A DNA stretch of 64,000 nt from Microlunatus panaciterrae (GCF_016907535.1 NZ_JAFBCF010000001.1:1-64000), one strand, 5' to 3'. Positions 49,773 through 59,780 are shown, counted from the first letter of the stretch. The notes: a model not told the origin generated them from the sequence alone. Made by a program: numbers and translations.

Positions 49773-52091
49773 TCAGCCGAGCAGGGAGCCGATGGTGTCC
49801 GAAGGTGACTTCTTCTGCACCTCGGGCACGTGCGCCGTCCACCGAAGGTGCGTACCCCCTTGGGCTGGTCGTCGCAGGTCAAGACTGCCGCCATGGCGTT
49901 CGGCGCGCTCGCGCATATCGAACAGCTCTCCGTGCGCGACCGAGGGTGGAATCCCGCATCCGTCGTCTGTGACATCGAGGGTGACCACTGGGTCGAGGAA
50001 GGAGAGCGCGATCGTCATGGAGCTGGCCCGCGAGTGCCGGGCCGCGTTCGTGATCGCCTCGCGTACGACAGCGACGACATCATCGGCGAGCTCGGTCGGC
50101 ACCTGCTCGATCGGGCCTGAGAACTGGATCTCGGAATGAAGCCCGGGTGCTGTCGTCTCTTCGTCGAGTACGAAGAGCAGCCGCTGTTTGAGTCCTTCGG
50201 GTTGGTGCGGCATCGGATGCAGCTGGTAGATGGTCGCCCTGATCCGACGGATGGTGTCGTCGAGCGCCTTCACATAGCCACTGATCCGACCCCGCTGCGA
50301 CTCGTCCAGTCCTTCGATCATCCCCTCCAGTCCCATACCCACCGCGAACAGCTCCTGGATGACGTGGTCATGCAGGTCCGAGGCGATCCGGTCATGGTCC
50401 TCGACCATGGTCAAGAACTCGTGTTCGGTTCGGGCCCGGTCCAGCTCGAGAGCCAGACCGGCGTGGGCGGCGAAACCCGAGAGCAGTTCCTTGTCCGTCT
50501 GGGTGAATGGCGCGCGGCCGGCGAGCCGACTCACCGACAGCACGCCACGGATCTGCCCGTCGGGTCCGGTCAGGGGCACGCCGACAACCGCTCCGAGGCC
50601 GACTCCGATAGCCTCCTGGCCCTTAGCGAAATCTGCAGCATAATCACTGCTCAGCTGAGCTCGGCCCGTTCGGATCACTTCGGCTGCCATCGTGTGGGCA
50701 CTGTCGACCACCCGACCCGACATGGCCGCCAATGCGCCTGCGGATGCCTCGACGCTCAGTTCGTGGTCACTCACCGGCATCACCAGCGTCGCCGAGTCCG
50801 CATCGGCACCGCGCAGCGCATAACGCAGAACGACGTCGAGAGGGCGCTCTGTGGTGCCGGCGAACAGCTGCTGTGTCAGCGCTGTCGACGCCGACAGCCA
50901 GTGCCGCTGCTGCTGGGTCTCCAGATAGAGCCGAGCGTTGGTGATGGCACTTCCGGCGGTTGCGGCCAGCGCGGTCAGCAGCTGCTGGTCGTCGCTGCTG
51001 AAGGTCCCTTTGACGCTGTCGGTCAGATAGAGGTTGCCGAAGGTCTGGTTCCGGACCTGAATGGGAACTCCGAGGAAGCTCGTCATCCGTGGGTGGTGCT
51101 CGGGAAAGCCTGCAGCGGCGGGATGAGCGTTCAGATCGTTCAGCCGGACCGGGCCGGGGGAGTGGATCAGTAGCCCCAGAATGCCCTTGCCCTCCGGCAG
51201 GACACCGATGCGCTCGACCAGCTCCGGGGGCATCCCGTCATGGACGAACTGTTCCAGCTTTCCGTTCGGGCCGATGACGCCCAGCGCCGCGTACCGCGCC
51301 TGGACGAGCTCGCGTGCAGCCACCACGATGTGGCGCAACAGCGCGGGCAGGCTGAGATCGCTGACGATCTTGGCGTTGGCGCGCAGCAGGCTGCGGAGTC
51401 GGCCCTGGGCTGCCAGCACATCTTGAGCTCGAGCCGTCAGCTGGCCGATGACCTCCTCCAACTCCAGCTGCGGCACGTCGGGGAAGGTCAGCGTCAACGC
51501 CTCGTCAGCGGTGTCCCAGGGGGCACCGAAGGCGGACGGAGGCGGTGGTGACACGACCGGTGCCATCGAGGCGGCTGGTGCCGGCTCTGTCCGCGGGACG
51601 ATCCGGTCCGCCATAGTCAGCGTCAACGTCACCATCGCGCCGAGGCAACGGCCCTCGTCGTCCATCCTGGACGAGACCAGCATGTCGAAGCGCCGGGCAA
51701 GCTCGGGGCTGTCGCAGCTGATGGTCAGTCCTCGCGGGACCGCGAGATTGCCCCCGATGGCGGACCTGATCGCCTCAACGACCAGCTGGACCTGCGGATC
51801 GTCGCCAGCTGCCGCGCAGACCTCCAGGTACGACATGCCAACACCGGTGCGCGCCGGGTCTCCGTCGTTGTCCCCGCAGAACTGGCGCCAGGCCGCATTG
51901 ACGGAGACGATCACCCCTTCGCGATCGAGGATCGCCACCTCGGCCCCGGCACCCTCCGGTCGGCCGCCCGCCCCCGAGGTCGACCCCTCGCGTTCTCCTG
52001 CACCTGCATCGGCTAGAGCCATCGCCACCCCGGTCAGCCAGCTTCCCACGCGGTTCGCGGATGATCCGGTGACTGCCAAACACACCGGCAC
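49773..52091 (-). CDS. PAS-GAF-GAF sensor histidine kinase (DevS/NarL-type)
   Basis: 772 residues. A PAS domain (about 45-150, EVAILDREGVIVSVNAAWRQF), two GAF domains (about 245-385 and 405-545), a HisKA_3 dimerisation helix with the phospho-His near 573 in ASDLHDHVIQELFAVGMGLEG, and an HATPase_c domain (VREAITNAARHSRA, DDGCGIPP, MRERAERHGGSL). This is the DevS/DosT architecture, where GAF-A binds haem and senses O2/NO; the haem ligand could not be confirmed. GTG 52091 or ATG 52022 are possible starts. No response regulator is adjacent. The stress genes at 36-38 kb could be targets, by inference. Confidence 0.88.
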   Translation of the reverse strand: MPVCLAVTGSSANRVGSWLTGVAMALADAGAGEREGSTSGAGGRPEGAGAEVAILDREGVIVSVNAAWRQFCGDNDGDPARTGVGMSYLEVCAAAGDDPQVQLVVEAIRSAIGGNLAVPRGLTISCDSPELARRFDMLVSSRMDDEGRCLGAMVTLTLTMADRIVPRTEPAPAASMAPVVSPPPPSAFGAPWDTADEALTLTFPDVPQLELEEVIGQLTARAQDVLAAQGRLRSLLRANAKIVSDLSLPALLRHIVVAARELVQARYAALGVIGPNGKLEQFVHDGMPPELVERIGVLPEGKGILGLLIHSPGPVRLNDLNAHPAAAGFPEHHPRMTSFLGVPIQVRNQTFGNLYLTDSVKGTFSSDDQQLLTALAATAGSAITNARLYLETQQQRHWLSASTALTQQLFAGTTERPLDVVLRYALRGADADSATLVMPVSDHELSVEASAGALAAMSGRVVDSAHTMAAEVIRTGRAQLSSDYAADFAKGQEAIGVGLGAVVGVPLTGPDGQIRGVLSVSRLAGRAPFTQTDKELLSGFAAHAGLALELDRARTEHEFLTMVEDHDRIASDLHDHVIQELFAVGMGLEGMIEGLDESQRGRISGYVKALDDTIRRIRATIYQLHPMPHQPEGLKQRLLFVLDEETTAPGLHSEIQFSGPIEQVPTELADDVVAVVREAITNAARHSRASSMTIALSFLDPVVTLDVTDDGCGIPPSVAHGELFDMRERAERHGGSLDLRRPAQGGTHLRWTAHVPEVQKKSPSDTIGSLLG

Positions 52092-52161
52092 CGGTCACCT
52101 CATTGACACTACTCCGGCGGGGGGAGGGTGAGAAGGGTTGCTCACGTCACCGACGCGGGGG

Positions 52162-53505
52162 TCAGGCGCCCAGGGAGGTCCAGGTGCGCCGGTCGACCAC
52201 CCCGGTCACCTTGAGATGGTGCCTCTTCTGGTACTTGCGTACCGCGGACCGGGTCTGCGGTCCGAACCATCCATCCGCGGTGATCCGCAGCTTCTTCTGC
52301 AGCGCCTTGACCGCGGCACCCCGCGAGCCGATCCGAAGGACGGTCTTCTTGTACTTGGTCAGCGGGCTGGTCTTCTTGGCGGCCGGCTTCGGCTTGGCCG
52401 CCGGCTTCGGCTTGGCCGCCGGCTTCGGCTTGGCTGTCGGAGCAGGCGAGGGCCTAGGCGCCGGCTTGGCGCTCGGGGGAGGAGTCGGCGCTGGCTGCGG
52501 AGCGGTCGCGACCGGCGCCGGCTGAGGAGCCTGGGACTTCAACAGCGCCCGCCAGGTCTCCACGTCGACGACGCCGGTGGCCGGCAGTTGGTGCGCAGAC
52601 TGCCAGCCCTTGACTGTGGCCGCGGTGACGGGGCCGTAAATCCCGTCGGCGCCGGTGCCGACAACACTCTGCACAGCCTTGACCACGGGACCCGTCGAAC
52701 CGGTGCGGAGCTCCATCCCCGAGAACGTGGTCAGCGTCCTCAGCGTGGAGGAGGCTCCAGCCGGCGCCTGGACGCGGGGGTAGTCGGCACACGGAGTCGT
52801 GTTCATGGCACGGTAGGGAGCCGCCCAGTTCAGGTCGGAAGGTCGGCAGGGACCGTACTCGGTGACGGCCACCTTCTTGCTCCAGAAGGAGGTCCGGCCC
52901 ATGGCGCCTGCCCAGCTCAACGAGATGTGGATGTGGTTGCGGTGGCAGGCCGAGTCGTAGCCGATCTCAGGGTGTGAGGCGCAGTTGGAGTAGGCGCGCC
53001 AACCCTCAGCGGCTCGATAGGAGCCCCAGATCTTGTTGTTCCAGATCACGTACATGACGCCGAGCCGACGAGCATTGGCGTAGGTGTTGCCCGCCTTGTC
53101 AGCCGCAAAAAGCCAGCTGAGCACCGCCTTGGCCTGCGCGGCCTGCTTGGGATCCCGGACGGAGTTCATCCAGTCGATGGCTCGCCCGTCATAGTGCTCG
53201 GTGGTGGGCAGCGGGTCGACTCCGCAGGTGCGCGTGATGCCGTAGCTGGTGCCGGGATAGGTGGACGTCAGCAGCTTGGCGAGCTTGGTGGCCCCCGGCT
53301 TGGCTGTCGGGTCGCACGAGTTGGCAGGCACGTAGCCGGCCAGCTGCTCGATGCCGCTCGGCAGCCCGGTTGCTGTGGCCGGGGCAGGCGCTGTCACGGT
53401 GGCGGCGGTGGCGGTCACCGGGGCGGCGAGAAGGCCGACGGACGCAACTGCGGCGAGCAGCGCGGTGGCGAATCGGGTGCCTCGGGCGCGGAGGGCTGTG
53501 GTCAT
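52162..53505 (-). CDS. Secreted peptidoglycan-binding protein with ARB_07466-like domain
   Basis: 447 residues from ATG 53505. A Sec signal peptide (FATALLAAVASVGLLAAPVTATAA) is followed by a His/Asp domain (EHYDGRAIDWM, CHRNHIHISLSWAG) resembling M15/D,D-peptidase-type zinc sites, then a first peptidoglycan-binding domain (about 280-330), a Pro/Ala/Lys linker made of AKPKPA repeats, and a second peptidoglycan-binding domain (VLRIGSRGAAVKALQKKL) to the end. Probably a wall hydrolase or wall-bound enzyme. GTG 53532 is an alternative start that would lengthen the signal. Confidence 0.85.
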   Translation of the reverse strand: MTTALRARGTRFATALLAAVASVGLLAAPVTATAATVTAPAPATATGLPSGIEQLAGYVPANSCDPTAKPGATKLAKLLTSTYPGTSYGITRTCGVDPLPTTEHYDGRAIDWMNSVRDPKQAAQAKAVLSWLFAADKAGNTYANARRLGVMYVIWNNKIWGSYRAAEGWRAYSNCASHPEIGYDSACHRNHIHISLSWAGAMGRTSFWSKKVAVTEYGPCRPSDLNWAAPYRAMNTTPCADYPRVQAPAGASSTLRTLTTFSGMELRTGSTGPVVKAVQSVVGTGADGIYGPVTAATVKGWQSAHQLPATGVVDVETWRALLKSQAPQPAPVATAPQPAPTPPPSAKPAPRPSPAPTAKPKPAAKPKPAAKPKPAAKKTSPLTKYKKTVLRIGSRGAAVKALQKKLRITADGWFGPQTRSAVRKYQKRHHLKVTGVVDRRTWTSLGA

Positions 53506-53680
53506 GACGGTTCTTTCGACAGGAGAGGTCACTCCACGCCGGACAGACGTGGGTGGCGCGTACGGCCCCCGAGGCTGAGAGGATCATAAGGCTAAACTTG
53601 CCTAAACTGCAATCCTGCGTATTCCGCGCCAAACCGACGGCGAAGAGGGCGAGGGGATCCCGCGCGATAACCTGATCGGC

Positions 53681-54388
53681 GTGCTCACTGCGTTGACCTG
53701 GGGTTCGGTCGCTGCCGTCTCGTTGGTGCTCGGTGCCTTCCTCGGTCTCGGCCGCAAATGGCCCGCCGGCGCCGTGGGCGGCGTGCTCGCCTTCGGGGCG
53801 GGAGCCCTGATCTCCAGCGTCGCCTTCGAGCTGGCCCAGGAGGGGCTGCGGCTGGGCAGTCCGGTGTCGGTGGCGATCGGGCTCGCCGTCGGTGCGCTCA
53901 CGTTCTTCTGGGCCGACAAGTTGGTGGAGCGGATCGGCGGCCGGTCAGGCGGTGGAGCCGCCGGCCTTCCGCTGGCTCTGGGAGCGCTGCTGGACGGGAT
54001 TCCTGAGCAGGCGGTGCTGGGTATCGGGCTGGCAGCCGGACATGGCGTCAGCGTTGCCCTGCTGGTGGCCATCTTCGTCTCCAATGTGCCCGAGGCGGTG
54101 GGCTCCGCCAGCGACATGCGCCAGGCCGGCAAGTCCGCCCGTTCGGTGGTGGGGTTGTGGGTGGTGGTGGTCGTTGTCTGCACGATGGCCACCGTCGGTG
54201 GCTATGCGCTGGCGGATGTGACGGGCGGCGAGCTGAAGGCGGGGATCGACGGCTTCGCCGCAGGTGCTCTGCTGGTCATGCTGGTCGACTCGATGATCCC
54301 CGAGGCCGCGAAGAAGGCGGGCAACAAGGCCGGTCTAGCCACCGTTCTCGGTTTTGCCGTCGCGGCTGCGCTGTCCAACCTGTCCTGA
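53681..54388 (+). CDS. ZIP-family metal transporter
   Basis: 235 residues, eight helices. The TM4-TM5 metal-site region shows ALLDGIPEQAVLGIGLAAGHG and ALLVAIFVSNVPEAVGSA, with the paired E/N/H-type residues expected of ZIP proteins but His of the canonical HxxxE replaced by D-G-I-P-E-Q, so metal preference is uncertain (Zn, Fe or Mn). TAACCT (53668-53673) is 7 nt before GTG 53681: leaderless. GH127 follows 12 nt after its stop. Confidence 0.82.
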   Translation: MLTALTWGSVAAVSLVLGAFLGLGRKWPAGAVGGVLAFGAGALISSVAFELAQEGLRLGSPVSVAIGLAVGALTFFWADKLVERIGGRSGGGAAGLPLALGALLDGIPEQAVLGIGLAAGHGVSVALLVAIFVSNVPEAVGSASDMRQAGKSARSVVGLWVVVVVVCTMATVGGYALADVTGGELKAGIDGFAAGALLVMLVDSMIPEAAKKAGNKAGLATVLGFAVAAALSNLS

Positions 54389-54400
54389 GGAGTGCATTCC

Positions 54401-56317
54401 ATGATCACTGCATCATCCAGATCGGCCCGCCGGAGGCCATTGGCGCTCACCGCTGTAGACATCGACGACGACTTCTGGGCCCCGCGCCGCGCACTGATCC
54501 GTACCGCGACGCTGCGGCAGCAGGAACATCAGCTGCGGACCGGCGGCCAGTTCGAGGCGCTCAAGCTCAGCTGGCGACCGGGTGATCCGGGCGAGCCGCA
54601 CATCTTCTGGGAGAGCGACGTCGCCAAGTGGATCGAGGCGGCCAGCTACTGCCTGGCCACCACCGCAGATCCCGACCTCGAGGCGGCCGTCGACGAGGCG
54701 ATCGAACTGCTGGCAGGAGCGCAGCAGGACGACGGCTATCTCAATGTGTACTTCACCGTGGTCAAGCCGGGGGAGAGGTTCACCGATCTGCGTGACGCAC
54801 ACGAGCTCTACTGCGCCGGGCACCTGATCGAGGCGGGCGTAGCGCACTTCGAAGCCACCGGGAAGACCCGGCTGCTGGACATCGTCCGCCGCTATGCCGA
54901 CCTGATCGATGCCGTGTTCGCCCCGGACGGTCCTTGCGCGGGTGGTTACGACGGGCACCAGGAGATCGAGCTCGCGCTGGTCAAGCTCTACCGGGTCACG
55001 GGGGATTCGAGGTACCTGGTCCTGAGCCGGCGGCTGATCGATGCGCGGGGAACCCAGCCGTTCTACTTCGAGCTCGAGGAACAGCGGCGCGGCACGCCCG
55101 GTTACTTCGGACCCGTCTTCCCGCAGCGGCCACGGCAGGCGCAGCGGTTCCGCGAGTACAACCAGAGCCACCGTCCGGTCGTCGAGCAGGATGCGGTGGT
55201 GGGTCACTCCGTGCGGGCGATGTACATGTGCTCGGCCATCACGGATCTGGCGGCGGAGACGGGTGATCCGGCCTTGGCTGAGGCCGTCAGCAGGCTCTGG
55301 GAGGACGTCACCGAGCGGAAGATGTACCTCACCGGTGGGCTCGGTTCGGATCCGTCCATTGAAGGCTTCGGGCCCGCCTACGACCTGCCGGACGAGCACG
55401 GATACGCCGAGACCTGCGCGGCCATCGGACTGGTCCAATGGGCGCAGCGGATGGCCAACGGGCGCGCCGACGGCCGCTATGTCGACGTGCTTGAACGCGC
55501 CCTCTACAACGGCGTCCTCAGTGGAGCTTCGGCGGACGGCACCAGCTATTTCTACGGCAACCCGCTGGCCAGCAGCGGTGACGTGCACCGGCACGAGTGG
55601 TTCGGCGTCGCCTGCTGCCCGCCCAACCTGGCGCGGCTGCTCAGCGAGCTGCAGCGCTATGTGTATGCCCAGGGTGACGGCGAAGCTGTGGTGAACCTCT
55701 TCGTCCAGGGCGAGGCGCGCTTCAGCACCAGCAGCGGCACCTTCGTCGTACGGCAGCAGAGCCGCTATCCGCGCGACGGTGTCACGAAGATCATCATCGA
55801 GCCGGCGGTCGACGGACAGCGACATGTCCTTGCGGTCCGGATCCCCGGCTGGAGCCGGCCGACAGCCACGCTGAACGGTGCAGAGCTGCCGCTCACCCTT
55901 CGTGACGGCTATCTCGTGCTGGAGCGGGACTGGGCCGGGGGAGACACCGTCGACATCGACCTGGGGATGGGCATCCGGCGGACCTGGGCCCACCCTCGGG
56001 TCGCCTCGGCCGCCGGCAAGGTGGCCCTGGAACGTGGCCCGATCGTGTTCTGCCTCGAAGGAGTTGATCATGAAGAGCCGGTGCGGGGGATCGTTCTGGA
56101 CAGGAGCGCGGAGTTGACCGAGCGTCCCGACCCGAGGACCGGTGTGGTGAGCGTGCACGGTACGGCGCACGCAGACCACGCGGTCACCGACGAGCTCTAC
56201 AGCAGTCGGCCACCGTCGCAGGTCGAGGTCGAGCTCACCGCGGTCCCGTACTTCTCCTGGGCCAACCGTGGCCAGAGTGATATGACGGTGTGGATCAGGG
56301 AGAACCTCGGGCGTTGA
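54401..56317 (+). CDS. GH127 beta-L-arabinofuranosidase-like glycoside hydrolase
   Basis: 638 residues. Signature segments are FEALKLSWRPGDPGEPHIFWESDVAKWIEAASYCLA near the N-terminus, the zinc-thiolate site built from Glu/Cys in YAETCAAIG and Cys-Cys in GVACCPPNLARLL, and C-terminal beta-domains. GH127 removes beta-L-arabinofuranose from plant glycans and uses a Cys nucleophile held by Zn. No signal peptide is visible, so it is probably cytoplasmic and acts on imported oligosaccharides. ATG 54401 is preferred over GTG 54392. Close to the ZIP gene. Confidence 0.9.
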   Translation: MITASSRSARRRPLALTAVDIDDDFWAPRRALIRTATLRQQEHQLRTGGQFEALKLSWRPGDPGEPHIFWESDVAKWIEAASYCLATTADPDLEAAVDEAIELLAGAQQDDGYLNVYFTVVKPGERFTDLRDAHELYCAGHLIEAGVAHFEATGKTRLLDIVRRYADLIDAVFAPDGPCAGGYDGHQEIELALVKLYRVTGDSRYLVLSRRLIDARGTQPFYFELEEQRRGTPGYFGPVFPQRPRQAQRFREYNQSHRPVVEQDAVVGHSVRAMYMCSAITDLAAETGDPALAEAVSRLWEDVTERKMYLTGGLGSDPSIEGFGPAYDLPDEHGYAETCAAIGLVQWAQRMANGRADGRYVDVLERALYNGVLSGASADGTSYFYGNPLASSGDVHRHEWFGVACCPPNLARLLSELQRYVYAQGDGEAVVNLFVQGEARFSTSSGTFVVRQQSRYPRDGVTKIIIEPAVDGQRHVLAVRIPGWSRPTATLNGAELPLTLRDGYLVLERDWAGGDTVDIDLGMGIRRTWAHPRVASAAGKVALERGPIVFCLEGVDHEEPVRGIVLDRSAELTERPDPRTGVVSVHGTAHADHAVTDELYSSRPPSQVEVELTAVPYFSWANRGQSDMTVWIRENLGR

Positions 56318-56406
56318 GGTGCTCCGGAGCAGCGACGACTGTCGGTGGTTCGGGCTAACGTGGTCACGGTGGCAAGAGTCCCGCCCCAGCAGCAGAGGAG
56401 AACGTC

Positions 56407-56961
56407 ATGACCACCCTGCCAGATCGCCCCAACAGCGCCCTGCTCGTGATCGACGTGCAGAACGGCGTAGTGGCCGAGGCGCACCAGCGCGATGCGGTCG
56501 TCGCCAACATCGGGACGCTTGTGCTCAAGGCACGCGGAGAGGGGACGGCGATCGTCTGGGTCCAGCACTCCGACGAGCAGCTGGAGAAGGGGAGTGATGC
56601 CTGGGAGTACGTCCCGGAACTGCCCCGTGGGGAGTCAGAACCGTTGGTGCACAAGACCTACGGCGACTCCTTCGAGGACACCGACCTGGAAGGGGTGCTA
56701 GCCCAGGCGGGAGTTGGGCACCTGGTGGTGACCGGCGCGCAGACGGATGCCTGCATCCGGTCCACGATCCATGGCGCCTTCGCGCGCGGCTATGACGTGA
56801 CGCTCGTCGCAGACGCGCATACGACGGAGGACCTGAGTGCCTGGGGCGCTCCGCCGCCAGACCAGGTCATCGCCCACACGAACCTCTATTGGCGCGAACA
56901 GTCCGCGCCCGGACGCACCGCCAGCGTCGTGGAGACCAAAGACGTCACGTTCAGCGGCTGA
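56407..56961 (+). CDS. Cysteine hydrolase (isochorismatase family)
   Basis: 184 residues. Catalytic Asp in LLVIDVQNG (about 17), Lys in VHKTYGDSF (about 83) and Cys in QTDACIRSTIHGAFARGYDVTLV (about 117). Family includes nicotinamidases and isochorismatases; no salicylate or siderophore genes are close, so the substrate is open. ATG 56407 after GCAGAGGAGAACGTC has a good ribosome site. Confidence 0.88.
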   Translation: MTTLPDRPNSALLVIDVQNGVVAEAHQRDAVVANIGTLVLKARGEGTAIVWVQHSDEQLEKGSDAWEYVPELPRGESEPLVHKTYGDSFEDTDLEGVLAQAGVGHLVVTGAQTDACIRSTIHGAFARGYDVTLVADAHTTEDLSAWGAPPPDQVIAHTNLYWREQSAPGRTASVVETKDVTFSG

Positions 56962-56992
56962 CCTGCACACTGCCCGGGTGAGAGGAAACTCG

Positions 56993-57562
56993 ATGCCAGA
57001 ACTGTTGGTGGACTTCATCACCTCGCTCGACGGCTACGGCTCGGCAGAAGGTTGGCCGGGCTACTGGGGCCTCGAGGGACCCGAATACCTGGCGTGGCTC
57101 GACCAGTCGCCGGAACGCGACTACACCATCTTGATGGGGGCAACGACGTATCGCCTGATGTCGGGCTTTGCGGCCACAGCCGACGCCGCGAGCCTCGCGC
57201 AGCTCACCGAAATGTCCAAGGTCGTGTTCTCCTCGAGCCTGACCGAGCCGTTGGCATGGGCCAACACGCGCCTGGTGAACGCTGAAACCGTCGAGGCCGT
57301 GCGGTCGCTGAAGGCCTCGGGAGGCACCCGTGGCTTGCGCACCATCGGCAGCCTCAGCTTGTGTCGGTCGTTGCTGAAGGCCGGCCTCGTCGACCGATTC
57401 CGGGTGGTCGTCTTCCCGGTCATCACCGGAAGCACCGGGCGTGAGCGGATCTACGACGGCTATCCCGACGTCGGCCTGGAGATGGTCGCCAGCCGTACCT
57501 TCGACGGCCGGCTCCAGCTGCTCGAGTACGTGCCGACAGTGCTCACCGGTCCGCCGGGATGA
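56993..57562 (+). CDS. Dihydrofolate-reductase-like protein (RibD C-terminal domain)
   Basis: 189 residues. Pattern of the RibD_C/DHFR-like family: LLVDFITSLDGYGSAEGWPGYWG, DYTILMGATTYRLMSGF, VVFSSSLTEPLAWANTRL, RTIGSLSLCRSLLKAGLVDRFRVVVFPVITGSTGRERIYDG. Probably an NADPH-dependent reductase of unknown substrate. ATG 56993 follows GAGAGGAAACTCG. It overlaps the phosphotransferase by ATGA. Confidence 0.87.
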   Translation: MPELLVDFITSLDGYGSAEGWPGYWGLEGPEYLAWLDQSPERDYTILMGATTYRLMSGFAATADAASLAQLTEMSKVVFSSSLTEPLAWANTRLVNAETVEAVRSLKASGGTRGLRTIGSLSLCRSLLKAGLVDRFRVVVFPVITGSTGRERIYDGYPDVGLEMVASRTFDGRLQLLEYVPTVLTGPPG

Positions 57563-58581
57563 GGGCAGCAGACATCGAGGAGGTGAAGTCAGCGGCGTTC
57601 GCCTTCGGCCTCGGCGACCTCACCCAGCGCCCCAGAGCCGTCGCCCAGGCCTGGTCGAACGTCGTGTATCGGGTCGACACCACGAAGGGGACCTTCGCGA
57701 TCAAGCTCTTTGCTCCTGCCATGTCCCATGCTCAGCAGCGACGGCTCCGCCGCGGAATGGCGCTGGAGAGGCGTGTCCTCGAAACGGGCCTGATCCCGGT
57801 GCCCGCACCGGTCCTGCGGCAAGGCGATTGGATCGTTGAACTCCCAGGCACCACCGAACCGCGGCTCGTGCGCAGCCACGAATGGGTCTTCGGAGAACCG
57901 GCTCATCGACCGCTAGATCATGCTCTGATCGAACAAGCTGGCACCTATCTCGGTCGACTTCATGCCATGCACCACGTCGCCGGAGACACCTCCCAACTGC
58001 CACACCTCGACCTCAATCGCTGGAACCGGGCCGTGCAGTCAGCAACTCAGCATGGCCACCGATTTGCTGCAGACCTGAGCCACCTCACACCGCTCGTACA
58101 GTCTCTGGCGGCCGACCTCGACGAGCTTCGCCGACAACGACGGCCCATGCGACTGAGCCACGGCGACTATGACCCGAAGAACACGGTGATCTCCGAGGCT
58201 GGCCAGCTCGTGGTCACCGACTGGGACTATGCCGGCCCAGTCCTCGCCGACGTCGAGCTCATTGTGAGCGCTACGTCGTTCGCCGAGACCGACGACGCCG
58301 TGCTGGACTTCGTTCTGGCCTACCGTGCGGCCGGTGGCGACGCACTGCATGCCGACTCACTCGCGATGACGGCGGAGCTGGCCGACCTCGACTGGCTTCT
58401 CCGCAACGTCGAGGCATCATCTCGGCCGGACCAAACCGAGACGATTCACGAACGAACAGTCCGAGACCTCATCGCCAGCCTTCCTGCTGACGTGGAGAGT
58501 CTCCGGGCCTGGCCCAGTCGCCTCTCCAACGCAGTCGGCGCCGGGCCACCTAGCCGCTGCACCAGACAGCCCACCCAATGA
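57559..58581 (+). CDS. APH-family phosphotransferase
   Basis: 340 residues. ATP-binding Lys in FAIKLFAPAMSHAQ, Brenner motif RLSHGDYDPKNTVIS (His/Asp/Asn) and metal Asp in VTDWDYAGP. Homoserine-kinase/choline-kinase-type fold; small-molecule target unknown. Middle gene of a three-gene coupled set, sharing ATGA on both sides. Confidence 0.86.
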   Translation: MRAADIEEVKSAAFAFGLGDLTQRPRAVAQAWSNVVYRVDTTKGTFAIKLFAPAMSHAQQRRLRRGMALERRVLETGLIPVPAPVLRQGDWIVELPGTTEPRLVRSHEWVFGEPAHRPLDHALIEQAGTYLGRLHAMHHVAGDTSQLPHLDLNRWNRAVQSATQHGHRFAADLSHLTPLVQSLAADLDELRRQRRPMRLSHGDYDPKNTVISEAGQLVVTDWDYAGPVLADVELIVSATSFAETDDAVLDFVLAYRAAGGDALHADSLAMTAELADLDWLLRNVEASSRPDQTETIHERTVRDLIASLPADVESLRAWPSRLSNAVGAGPPSRCTRQPTQ

Positions 58582-59009
58582 CCAGACAGACGATTTCCTC
58601 ACCGCTCCCAAGCGATAAGGCAGTCCTCGAGTCTGTCTTCGCCATTGACCAGATCGCGTCAAGGGGAGACCTCGGAAGGCAGTCCGAGCTGCGCACGGCT
58701 CTTCGCGAGGGCCGCCTTCGCGTCGCCTGGCGCGACTCGACGCCCGTTGGTTACTACGTGCTCGCGCCCTGGTGGTTTGGTGCCAGCTTCCTCCAACTTC
58801 TCTATGTTGACGCGAGGCATCGCCGCTCTGGCATTGGGCACGAGCTGATCGACGACGCCAGACGCCGGGTCAGTGGTCGACTGTTCACCTCAACCAATCA
58901 GTCGAACGCACCCATGCAGGCCCTGCTGGAGTCCGTCGGATGGCTAAGCTGTGGCCGCCTTGAAGGCCTGGACGAGGACGACCCCGAACTGTTTTACCGA
59001 ACCGGGTAG
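58578..59009 (+). CDS. GNAT-family N-acetyltransferase
   Basis: 143 residues. The acetyl-CoA-binding motif is LQLLYVDARHRRSGIGHELIDDARR (R/Q-x-x-G-x-G/A region RRSGIG), with a first-strand VAWRDSTPVGYYVL. Terminal part TSTNQSNAPMQALLESVGWLSCGRL is typical. Acceptor unknown. Its start lies in the APH stop (ATGA), so it belongs to that operon, which resembles small resistance-type operons. Confidence 0.86.
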   Translation: MTRQTISSPLPSDKAVLESVFAIDQIASRGDLGRQSELRTALREGRLRVAWRDSTPVGYYVLAPWWFGASFLQLLYVDARHRRSGIGHELIDDARRRVSGRLFTSTNQSNAPMQALLESVGWLSCGRLEGLDEDDPELFYRTG

Positions 59010-59780
59010 TGTCCACCCGACAACGACGAAGATGCGTGTCGGGTGACCGGGCCGGAGAGCCGGGGCGGGGGTTACCGCCACTGTGCCGCGCCGCCTGCCA
59101 GCCGGAGCGGGACCGACCCGATGGAAAGGGCATAGGGAGCAGCCGTGATTACGGCCGGAGGCGCTCCTGCCGCCGCTTCGGCCGGGGTGGCCAGATTCCA
59201 CCAAGGGTGCGATGGCAGCTGCCGCCCCGGGACGTCAAACATCAGTTCGAGGAAACGTAGCGCCGTCCCTGACGGCGAGGCGTCTGGCTCGATCTGCAAA
59301 GCTGTAGAACACCATGGCTGCGGTCGCAGAGACGTCCTCCGGAGAGCCCCATCCCATGCCGACCTTCTCCAGATCTTGCCCTTGTTCGGTTGTCAGGAAG
59401 TCGTTCAGCCCGGCGCGCCCCACCTGTTGGACGCCGGACGTCTTCCGTGTACATGAGCTGGATGATCCACCGCCGGAGCGGAACGACCGTACTCTCCGCA
59501 AGCGTAGTTCGCCGCGGCGACCAACGTGGGGAAGGTGCCCTGAGGTGGAACGCCGTGATCCAAAGCACTTATTTCATTCTGAGTATTAGCGGCTACAGCT
59601 CGTTGAAAAGAACCCGTCCAAATTGGCTTTCTCCGATAGGCATGGGTAGCCGAATGATGATATAATTGGCTCTACCAGGCTCCATGGTTATAACTACTGA
59701 CCTTCCTGATTAGTCTTGATTTTCCCCTGTTGGCACATGAGAATGTTCTTGCGGATTAATGGGGCGAAAGGTACCGAGCC
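59010..59780. other. Long stretch without a recognisable gene, GC drops toward its end
   Basis: About 770 bases. Short minus-strand frames between 59070 and 59570 (for example one with GMGWGSPEDVSATAAMVFYS) hint at eroded coding sequence but change frame repeatedly, and I do not recognise the family. From about 59570 the sequence becomes clearly AT-richer, with TATAAT at 59661 and ribosome-site-like GAAAGG just before the next gene. Probably a decayed gene followed by a promoter region of acquired DNA. Confidence 0.45.
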
